A stretch of 52,321 bases of DNA from an uncultured Polaromonas sp. (lineage in GTDB: Bacteria > Pseudomonadota > Gammaproteobacteria > Burkholderiales > Burkholderiaceae_C). A model generated the notes under the pieces. That model searched no databases. It was not told where the DNA came from and saw only the letters and a program-made list of their open reading frames with translations. A program made the position numbers and the translations under genes. Positions 10,156 through 17,451 of this stretch are shown here, one piece after another; within the stretch, counting starts at the first letter, position 1, and each line of letters begins with the position of its first letter. The stretch covers positions 1 through 52,321 of the forward strand of contig CALMEI010000051.1 in NCBI GenBank assembly GCA_937863225.1, in the 5' to 3' direction.

Positions 10156-13119
10156 TTATGCGCGTTCAATGTTGCAGATTGTTGACTTGGTTTCTTGCAT
10201 CATGGTGACGCTGTCGTAACCATAAGTTGTCGCCGTGTTGACCGCTTCACCACGCACGATCGGAGCTGCGCCGTTGGGGTAATGCGCCAACATGTCTGCT
10301 CCCTGCCAACGTCCTGAGAAGTGAAAGGGCATCCAGACTGTGCCGGTGTCTACTCGCTCAGTAACAAGTGCTTGAACGTTCAGACGTGCGCCAGTCGGAC
10401 TCATTAACCAAACACGCCCACCGTTTTGAATGCCACGCTCAGCAGCCGTTTTAGGGTTAATCTCAACAAATGCCTCTTGCTGCAATTCAGCCAACCATGG
10501 GTTCGAGCGAGTTTCTTCACCGCCCCCCTCAAATTCAACCAAACGACCGGAGGTCAAAATCAGCGGGAATTTTTCATGCACTTTGTCTGCAATGTTTTTC
10601 TGCTGAATCGTTTTATACAATGTGGGCAACCGCCAGAAGGCTTTTTTGTCATCATGGGTTGGGTATTTAGCGACCAAGTCGGGTCGTGTGCTGTACAAAG
10701 CCTCACGATGTTGTGGAATCGGGTCTGGGAAATTCCACACCACTGCACGTGCTTTGGCATTCCCAAAAGGATGGCAACCATGGACTTGCATGACCACTCG
10801 TTGAATGCCGCCTGTCAAATCTGTTTTCCAGTTTTTGCCTTCAGCGCCCGCTTTTTCAGCTTCGGTCAAATCATCCCACCAGCCGAGTTTTTTCATCAAA
10901 ACATGATCAAACTCTGGGTAGCCAGTAGTGATCTCTGCACCGATAGAATGAGAACCATCTTCTGCCAGCAATGATTTGCCTTCACGCTCTACGCCAAAGT
11001 TTGCGCGAAAATTGCCACCACCTTCCATCACATGTTTGGATGTGTCGTACAAGTTTGGTGATCCAGGATGCTTGATGGCTGCAGTCCCGTAGCACGGCCA
11101 TGGCAAACCGAAATAATCGCCCGTAAAGTCATAGCCAGTCTCTTTATCTTTGGCATTGCCTTTTGCTTTCAGTGTTTTGACATCAAACACATGCATATTG
11201 CGCATATGCGCTTTTAAGCGTTCTGGACTTTGGCCGGTGTAGCCAATGGTCCAAACACCTTTGTTAATCTCACGCAAAATGTCTTCAGGTACAGGTTCAT
11301 CCATACCGTTTACTTTTTGCATTTTGTAGTTTTTGGACAATTCTTTACCAAACCCTAATTTGTCCGCAAGCTGTTGCATGATCATATGATCACTGCGGCT
11401 TTCCCATAAAGGCTCGATGACCTTTTCACGCCACTGAATGGAGCGATTAGAAGCTGTTGCCGAACCACTGGTTTCAAATTGCGTTGCGGCGGGCAATAAA
11501 TAGACGGCGCGGTTAGGATTCAGATCTTCTGGCTTGCCTGGCATAGCCGCCATAGCGGCAGTAGCTGATGGGTAGGGATCTATCACCACCAGTAAATCCA
11601 GCTTGTCCATCGCACGCTTCATTTCCAGTCCGCGCGTCTGAGAATTTGGCGCGTGCCCCCACATGAAGACGCTGCGCAAATTTGAATCTTGGTCGATTAA
11701 CTCATTTTTCTCCAACACACCATCAATCCAGCGTGACACCGTTGTGCCTGGCTTACTCATCATCGCAGGCGAACTGAATTGTTTTTTGATCCACTCAAAA
11801 TCAACCCCCCACACTTTGGCGAAATGCTTCCATGATCCTTCAACGATTCCGTAGTAACCTGGCAGAGAGTCAGGATTGGGGCCGACGTCAGTTGCCCCTT
11901 GCACATTGTCGTGCCCGCGGAAAATGTTGGTCCCACCCCCAGATTTACCCACGTTTCCAAGCGCAAGCTGCAAAATACACGAAGCGCGAACCATCGCATT
12001 GCCAATGGTGTGTTGCGTTTGCCCCATGCACCACACCAAGGTGCTTGGCCGGTTGTCACTCATCATTTTGGCGACACGCAAAACCTGCTCTTCTTTCACG
12101 CCACAAGCATCTTCCACGTTGGCTGGCGTCCACTTGGCAAGAACTTCTTCTTTGACTTTCTCCATGCCATGTACACGGTCATTGATGTATTTGGTATCTT
12201 CCCAATTGTTCTTAAAGATGTGGTACAGCACACCAAACAAAAATGGAATATCAGAGCCAGAACGTATCCGAACAAATTCATCCGCCTTGGCAGCAGTGCG
12301 CGTAAAACGCGGATCCACAACAATCATTTTGGTGCCAGTTTCTTTGGCATGCAACATGTGCAACAAACTCACAGGATGCGCTTCTGCGGCGTTAGAACCA
12401 ATGTACAAAGCGCATTTGCTGTTTTGCATATCGTTGTACGAATTGGTCATCGCACCATAGCCCCATGTATTAGCCACACCCGCTACGGTGGTGGAATGAC
12501 AAATACGTGCTTGGTGGTCACAATTGTTGGTACCCCAGAAGCTCACAAACTTGCGCAGCAAATATGCTTGCTCATTGCTGTGTTTAGACGATCCGACAAA
12601 ATACACGCTGTCCGGTCCACTGGCTTTTTTCAGTTCCAACATTTTGGCGCTGATTTCTGTTAATGCCGTGTCCCAACTGATACGTTCGTATTTACCATTT
12701 ACAAGCTTCATTGGGTAGCGCAAACGAAACTCGCCATGCCCATGCTCGCGCAATGAAGCACCTTTAGCACAGTAAGATCCTAAATTTAACGGCGAGTCAA
12801 AGACTGGTTCTTGGCGAACCCAGACACCGTTTTCAACGATTGCATCAACTGCACATCCGACAGAACAATGTGTACAAACCGTACGCTTGACTTCTACTTT
12901 GCCCGCACCAATGACAGATTTGTCAGTGGCGGCATTAGCTTTTTTTACCAGAGTAAGCTGAGTAGCTGCAATGCCAACCCCCACGCCTAATCCTGAACGA
13001 TGCAAAAATGCGCGTCTGTCCATCGTCGGCAAGGCTTGAGACAAACCTCTTCGCAGACTGTGCACAAAAGTTGAACGATTCGAATTTTCAGACGAACTGG
13101 CTTTTTTGGTTAACAACAT
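10156..13119 (-). CDS. fdhA: Tat-exported formate dehydrogenase catalytic (alpha) subunit
   Basis: A 987-residue molybdopterin oxidoreductase that oxidises formate to CO2 in the periplasm. The Tat motif D-R-R-A-F-L is at residues 34-39, followed by a hydrophobic stretch to A-N-A and preceded by an unusually long polar N-terminus. The [4Fe-4S] motif V-C-T-H-C-S-V-G-C comes next. The active-site segment N-C-D-H-Q-A-R-I-C-H-S places a cysteine, not selenocysteine, as the Mo/W ligand beside the catalytic His. A molydopterin-binding C-terminal domain closes the protein. The ATG has GGAG eight bases upstream; a longer frame overlaps the preceding gene. FdhB follows at once. Confidence 0.94.
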   Translation of the reverse strand: MLLTKKASSSENSNRSTFVHSLRRGLSQALPTMDRRAFLHRSGLGVGVGIAATQLTLVKKANAATDKSVIGAGKVEVKRTVCTHCSVGCAVDAIVENGVWVRQEPVFDSPLNLGSYCAKGASLREHGHGEFRLRYPMKLVNGKYERISWDTALTEISAKMLELKKASGPDSVYFVGSSKHSNEQAYLLRKFVSFWGTNNCDHQARICHSTTVAGVANTWGYGAMTNSYNDMQNSKCALYIGSNAAEAHPVSLLHMLHAKETGTKMIVVDPRFTRTAAKADEFVRIRSGSDIPFLFGVLYHIFKNNWEDTKYINDRVHGMEKVKEEVLAKWTPANVEDACGVKEEQVLRVAKMMSDNRPSTLVWCMGQTQHTIGNAMVRASCILQLALGNVGKSGGGTNIFRGHDNVQGATDVGPNPDSLPGYYGIVEGSWKHFAKVWGVDFEWIKKQFSSPAMMSKPGTTVSRWIDGVLEKNELIDQDSNLRSVFMWGHAPNSQTRGLEMKRAMDKLDLLVVIDPYPSATAAMAAMPGKPEDLNPNRAVYLLPAATQFETSGSATASNRSIQWREKVIEPLWESRSDHMIMQQLADKLGFGKELSKNYKMQKVNGMDEPVPEDILREINKGVWTIGYTGQSPERLKAHMRNMHVFDVKTLKAKGNAKDKETGYDFTGDYFGLPWPCYGTAAIKHPGSPNLYDTSKHVMEGGGNFRANFGVEREGKSLLAEDGSHSIGAEITTGYPEFDHVLMKKLGWWDDLTEAEKAGAEGKNWKTDLTGGIQRVVMQVHGCHPFGNAKARAVVWNFPDPIPQHREALYSTRPDLVAKYPTHDDKKAFWRLPTLYKTIQQKNIADKVHEKFPLILTSGRLVEFEGGGEETRSNPWLAELQQEAFVEINPKTAAERGIQNGGRVWLMSPTGARLNVQALVTERVDTGTVWMPFHFSGRWQGADMLAHYPNGAAPIVRGEAVNTATTYGYDSVTMMQETKSTICNIERA

Positions 13120-13156
13120 ATACGCTCCAAAAAAAAGATGATGCTTGTCAAAATCA

Positions 13157-13375
13157 TTAAACCATCGCGGTTTTGTAATACTGTTTGACGTGTTCGGTGA
13201 GTTGGTAACCACCGCCTTTGGGTGGCACGGGTTTCAAAATTTCAGTGATGGCTTCAGGTTCATTGGGCGCTTTCAATGCGACGACGCCAGCAACAGCTGC
13301 ACTGGCCGTGCCTGCCGTAAGAAAAAAACCGCGGCGAGAGGTTTTCTCATTGGTGTTTGCAGGGTTTTTTAGCAT
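13157..13375 (-). CDS. Small formate-dehydrogenase-region Tat-signal protein
   Basis: A 72-residue protein matching my memory of the TIGR02811 family ('formate dehydrogenase region TAT target'). It has a Tat-like motif S-R-R-G-F-F-L-T-A-G, an Ala/Val-rich hydrophobic stretch, and a short tail with G-G-G-Y-Q-L-T-E-H-V-K-Q-Y-Y-K-T. The chosen ATG has GGAG at good spacing; another in-frame ATG four codons upstream is less well placed. It directly precedes fdhA. The 135-base gap before it (13376-13510) is the longest in the array. That gap holds TTGATTTAAATTGA, an imperfect FNR-like element, and may contain an internal promoter. The molecular role is unknown. Confidence 0.85.
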   Translation of the reverse strand: MLKNPANTNEKTSRRGFFLTAGTASAAVAGVVALKAPNEPEAITEILKPVPPKGGGYQLTEHVKQYYKTAMV

Positions 13376-13510
13376 GATTTGCTCCAAATAATTTTCAATT
13401 TAAATCAACGGTTCAATGTATCCCGATTTGCGCAACTCATGGTGCTTATTTCATAAGGGAAAACCCCACCACGATTGCATTATGGCTTATGTATAACCTT
13501 CATGCAATGC

Positions 13511-14134
13511 TCATGCGAGCATGTCAAAACCCTGTGCTTCTATACCCATGAATGCCACTGTCAAATCGGACAAAGCAGCGTAGAACACTGCTTTTTTATT
13601 CATCTTTATATCGTTACACATTGAATTCACCCAAGGTTGTATGTGTTTTGAAAAAAATTCACGCTGTTGTGTCAAGTTGGCTACGGCCACATCGTCTCCA
13701 GCAACCAGATAACGCATCACCTCAAACAAATATGCGATGTGGTCTTCCGTATCAGCCATGGCGTCTGACCTCTCCAAACCTAACGACTGCAAATCAGTGC
13801 GCAATCTTGCCAAAGATTTTTCATTTAAAAATCCATTTAAAAAATGTGAGCCATAGAGATATACCTCAGGCTTACCTATACCGCCAAACAAATCATCGTA
13901 TTCGTTTTGAACGGACTTATCGCTCATAGAACGGGCGACACCCACAAACGCGCGCCACGGCTCTTCTAAAAAAGCACCCGCTTCGGGTGTGTCGGTTGCC
14001 GCAACACGCACTTGTGCCAATAAGTCTGCAGCGGGAGATGCATAGTAGAAAGCAGATAACAGGCCATATATTTCTGCGCGAGCTATTTCTACATCTAAAG
14101 CACTGGACACCAATGAATTTGAATGTTCTGTCAT
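13511..14134 (-). CDS. TorD/DmsD-family molybdoenzyme chaperone
   Basis: A 207-residue all-helical redox enzyme maturation protein of the TorD family. Members bind the Tat signal of a molybdoenzyme and delay export until the cofactor is inserted; here the client should be FdhA. Recognisable pieces are A-R-A-E-I-Y-G-L-L-S-A-F-Y near residue 20, E-Y-D-D-L-F-G-G-I-G-K-P-E-V-Y-L-Y-G-S-H-F-L near residue 80, and E-D-H-I-A-Y-L-F-E-V-M-R. It sits between the polyferredoxin gene (15 bases upstream) and the Tat-signal protein and fdhA. Confidence 0.85.
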   Translation of the reverse strand: MTEHSNSLVSSALDVEIARAEIYGLLSAFYYASPAADLLAQVRVAATDTPEAGAFLEEPWRAFVGVARSMSDKSVQNEYDDLFGGIGKPEVYLYGSHFLNGFLNEKSLARLRTDLQSLGLERSDAMADTEDHIAYLFEVMRYLVAGDDVAVANLTQQREFFSKHIQPWVNSMCNDIKMNKKAVFYAALSDLTVAFMGIEAQGFDMLA

Positions 14135-14149
14135 AAATATGTGCCCAAC

Positions 14150-16237
14150 TTAAAAATCTGTGATTTTTGATTCAGTGCTTGAAGTGTGAATATCGATGAC
14201 GCGACAATCGCTGCACATCTTCAATCGCTCAATGGCCGCCCCTTGGAACATGCTGTGACCTGCAAGTTTGCCCAGCATCGATTCAATGGCTTTGAGCGTG
14301 CCAAATGGCTTACCACAACGCACACAAGCATAGGGTTTCATTTCGTTGATAAGAACCGCATCTTTGCGTTGCGGCAACAAATTCAATTGCGGCTTCAAAG
14401 ACAATGCTTTTTCAGGGCACGTTTTGACGCACAAGCCGCATTGCACACAGTTCTTTTCAATGAACTTCAATTGCGGTGCATCTGTATTGTCTTGCAATGC
14501 ACTGGCGGGACAAGCATTGACACAGCTCAAGCACAGGGTGCAAGCGTCTTTGTTGATAACGACAGTACCCAATGGGGACCCGGCACTTGGCAACGAAATC
14601 TCAGATGGCAAATCTTTCGTTGGCGCATGTGTTATCAGATGCTGTAGTGCCAATTCCAAAGTATCACGCTTATCTGTTTGGATTGCAAAACTTGCTGATT
14701 GACTCACCGTTTGTGCTGGCAGCGCTTGCAAATCACGGTCTAGGGCCGACATATCACGTGCATCTTTAGCGAAAAGAATTTTGAAATGCTCGCCCTTGTA
14801 GCCTAAACCAGTCAAGATACCTTGCGCCACCGCCATTTGGTTCTGCAAAGCCTCTCGGTACTGTGGTGCTTCTTCGTCTGTCATCAATACCCACACTTGT
14901 GATGCGCCGTAACAAATGGCTGTGAGCCAAGCGTCCATACCAAGTGATGAGGTATGCCAAAGCGACACAGGCAAGACCCGTGCAGGAACGCCATAGACAT
15001 CTTTGTCAAGCCTTGCCATGCGCCCCAAATCATCTATGATTTTTTGCCCTGCCTTTTGGCTATGCAGTAACAAAGCCGCATTTTTACCACCTGTTCTGGT
15101 ATAGGTACTGAGCTGTGTTTTAAGTTTGACACCCTGTTCACTGGCCTTTGGATAAGCAAAAGTCAAAGCACCGCTAGGGCAGACTGTTGTACAAGTACCG
15201 CAACCTACGCACAAATGTGGGTTGATTTTGATTTGCTGACGCTCCCGGTCGCTGCTGATAGCCGATGCAGAACACACATCCACACAAGCGTTACAACCAA
15301 TCTGCTCGTTGCGGCTATGCGCGCATAGCTTTTGTTTGTATGAAAAAAACCTGGGTTTTTCAAACTCTCCCACCAAGGCTCGTATTTTCAACAATATTTG
15401 CGCATCCAGTGCATGGCCATGAAAGTAGCCTTGTGGCAAAGCATGTTGTGTAAACGCAGGTGCAGCACGCAGATCAAATACCAAATCAAAGGTATCAGTT
15501 GCAGACTCGGGTTCACGTGTGAAGTCAATCGCCGCCACTTGGCATGCCTTGACACATGAGCGGTGCGACTTGCACAAGCTCATATCAACTTGGTAATCCA
15601 AGCCAATGGCACTTTCAGGACAAGCAGCCACACAGGCATTGCATCGCGTGCACAAATCCAAATCTATGGGGTTGTCATGTGCCCAAGTCAGTTTAAATTC
15701 ACCTAGCCAGCCATTGAGTGACTGGATGTGACCGCCCAATACCGGATATCGCCGTTCTTGCAGAATGTCACCACGACCCGTGCCTTGGGTAAAAATTGCA
15801 ATATCCAACTCATCACCCAATAGGCCAGCGGCTTGCTCGGCATCTTCTAATGTTCCTATGATGAGTAATCGACCAGCACTCTTGTAGCTGACCGTGGCAA
15901 CGGGTTCAGGTTCAGGCAAATTTGCGGCTGCCAACATGGCCGCCAACTTAGGGCCCGCATGACCTGCATCTTTGCTCCATCCCCCAGTTTCGCGAATATT
16001 GACAAAGCGCACCACTGAGCTCGCTCCAGCAGTCTGCTCTGCCATTTCAGCAAAAAGACGTTTTTCTTGTGTGCATGCAACAACAACATCCTCACCTGTT
16101 TGAATGGCTTGCTGGTAACTACCTACCTCACGTCGGCATAAAGAGGAATGAAGGCTAAGCTTTTCATTCAGTGCCGCGCCCAGACTTGTGGGGTCCAACG
16201 GCATGGTCTTGCCGCAATCGCATATCAGTGTGGTCAT
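14150..16237 (-). CDS. Large polyferredoxin (six or more 4Fe-4S motifs)
   Basis: A 695-residue cytoplasmic iron-sulfur protein without signal peptide or membrane segments. Cysteine motifs in order: D-C near residue 7; C-T-R-C-N-A-C-V-A-A-C at 196-206; C-K-S-H-R-S-C-V-K-A-C at 222-232; C-N-A-C-V-D-V-C at 315-322; C-V-G-C-G-T-C-T-T-V-C at 343-353; C-T-L-C-L-S-C-V-N-A-C at 566-576; C-V-Q-C-G-L-C-V-K-T-C at 597-607. A C-x-x-C pair near 638-641 and C-S-D-C at 675-678 close it. A cluster-free region (about 380-550) separates two ferredoxin blocks. It lies between DUF3306 and the chaperone gene and likely carries electrons, but its partner is not established. Confidence 0.8.
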   Translation of the reverse strand: MTTLICDCGKTMPLDPTSLGAALNEKLSLHSSLCRREVGSYQQAIQTGEDVVVACTQEKRLFAEMAEQTAGASSVVRFVNIRETGGWSKDAGHAGPKLAAMLAAANLPEPEPVATVSYKSAGRLLIIGTLEDAEQAAGLLGDELDIAIFTQGTGRGDILQERRYPVLGGHIQSLNGWLGEFKLTWAHDNPIDLDLCTRCNACVAACPESAIGLDYQVDMSLCKSHRSCVKACQVAAIDFTREPESATDTFDLVFDLRAAPAFTQHALPQGYFHGHALDAQILLKIRALVGEFEKPRFFSYKQKLCAHSRNEQIGCNACVDVCSASAISSDRERQQIKINPHLCVGCGTCTTVCPSGALTFAYPKASEQGVKLKTQLSTYTRTGGKNAALLLHSQKAGQKIIDDLGRMARLDKDVYGVPARVLPVSLWHTSSLGMDAWLTAICYGASQVWVLMTDEEAPQYREALQNQMAVAQGILTGLGYKGEHFKILFAKDARDMSALDRDLQALPAQTVSQSASFAIQTDKRDTLELALQHLITHAPTKDLPSEISLPSAGSPLGTVVINKDACTLCLSCVNACPASALQDNTDAPQLKFIEKNCVQCGLCVKTCPEKALSLKPQLNLLPQRKDAVLINEMKPYACVRCGKPFGTLKAIESMLGKLAGHSMFQGAAIERLKMCSDCRVIDIHTSSTESKITDF

Positions 16238-16853
16238 GTGTAGTTTTGGGTAGGGTTTTTTGAGATACTAAACCTGCATCTTCAATTTCATTGCTTGACG
16301 AATCTTCCGCTTCTTCATCCTCGGACTGTGACATATTTTTATCAATTGGCGAATCGCCATCTTCCAATAATGGCTTTTCGGTTTCATAATTCGCTGCATC
16401 ACCTTTATCTTCAACGTCTTCTTTAAACAAGTTCAAAAACTTCGCACTTGCCATTTGACGCAGCATGGACATTGGCAACGGGTCGGGTTTGGAATAATCA
16501 TCAATGTAAATATCCAACCTGTCCATCACGTTGTAATGTGGGTCTGCAAATAATTTTTTCATCGCCGAATTGCGCACTTGCGGCGACACATTGCGTGCCA
16601 CGAAAGGGGCAAAATCGGAATCTGCTGTAAGCATATGCACATCTTCCATGGTTGGCAGTGGCATATCAGGCTTCTCATCTGGCACAGCTTTTGTGGTACC
16701 TTTGACTGATTGGCTCACCGCCTGCTGCGCCTGCACATCAGATGCTGCACTCACTTTTGCAACATCAGGTATCCGCATCGGATCAACAAGTGGATGACCC
16801 TCACGCACTTCTTGCTTACGCTTTGACCAACGTCCGAAAAAACTGTCAGCCAT
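16164..16853 (-). CDS. DUF3306 family protein
   Basis: A 229-residue protein of the DUF3306 type, typically found beside formate dehydrogenase genes. The N-terminal F-F-G-R-W-S-K-R-K motif is characteristic. A conserved core reads D-F-A-P-F-V-A-R-N-V-S-P-Q-V-R-N-S-A-M-K followed by D-R-L-D-I-Y-I-D-D-Y. The last 70 residues are acidic and low-complexity. The gene overlaps the end of the DUF3305 gene by eight bases and the start of the polyferredoxin gene by 74 bases, an unusually long overlap. No biochemical role is known to me; genetic linkage suggests formate dehydrogenase assembly or electron transfer. Confidence 0.8.
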   Translation of the reverse strand: MADSFFGRWSKRKQEVREGHPLVDPMRIPDVAKVSAASDVQAQQAVSQSVKGTTKAVPDEKPDMPLPTMEDVHMLTADSDFAPFVARNVSPQVRNSAMKKLFADPHYNVMDRLDIYIDDYSKPDPLPMSMLRQMASAKFLNLFKEDVEDKGDAANYETEKPLLEDGDSPIDKNMSQSEDEEAEDSSSNEIEDAGLVSQKTLPKTTHDHTDMRLRQDHAVGPHKSGRGTE

Positions 16854-17418
16854 GACCACTGCCTCCAAATTTCTTATCGGTCGAGATAGATACGGGATTT
16901 CCAAACCGATCTTCTAGCCGTTTGAAGCTCTCAGGTCGTTTGCGTTTTTTCGGCTCAATCACGTGGTACTTATCTACAAAAGACTGCAACCACGCCACCA
17001 TCTCAGGTGGTAGCGGCACTTGATCCACCGTCTCCTGCGCGTCCATCCAACGACCGGCATCATGGTAACTCAAACTCACCATTTCAGGTTTGGCAACTGG
17101 TACATCACTAATGCCTGCATCTTCCTCCATGCGCCAAAGTACAAACCAACATGGTGCATCGGTCGTGACATTCAGGTAATAACCTTCTGCATCATCGGTA
17201 AACAATTCCACTTTATAGCCAGTATGAAGCCAACGTTCTGAGCTGTCATTTTTATTCAGCAATGTCGCTGTACTGACTTGTCCTTCCTCGATTAAATCGA
17301 CCGACTCCAATGCCCATCGATGTGATTGCCAACGACTCATCGCACCTACAACAGCCTCACGTCGCATGGTGACCGCAACCTCCACGCTGGGTCGTTGCTT
17401 TGATGTTGTTTGGTTCAT
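16846..17418 (-). CDS. DUF3305 family protein
   Basis: A 190-residue protein matching DUF3305, which usually accompanies DUF3306 in formate dehydrogenase loci. Visible are the N-terminal V-A-V-T-M-R-R-E-A-V segment with S-R-W-Q-S-H-R-W, a central C-W-F-V-L-W-R-M-E-E motif, and L-S-Y-H-D-A-G-R-W-M-D-A-Q-E-T-V-D. There is no signal peptide, so it is presumably cytoplasmic. It starts 33 bases after fdsA and overlaps the DUF3306 gene by eight bases, which implies coupled translation. The function is unknown. Confidence 0.8.
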   Translation of the reverse strand: MNQTTSKQRPSVEVAVTMRREAVVGAMSRWQSHRWALESVDLIEEGQVSTATLLNKNDSSERWLHTGYKVELFTDDAEGYYLNVTTDAPCWFVLWRMEEDAGISDVPVAKPEMVSLSYHDAGRWMDAQETVDQVPLPPEMVAWLQSFVDKYHVIEPKKRKRPESFKRLEDRFGNPVSISTDKKFGGSGHG

Positions 17419-17451
17419 AGATGGACGAATATAACTGAAGTCGTAATTTGT

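Noticed and set aside
12000-12060. Selenocysteine use in either formate dehydrogenase catalytic subunit.
   Set aside because: Both active-site segments read Cys-His with ordinary cysteine codons and the genes have no internal TGA.
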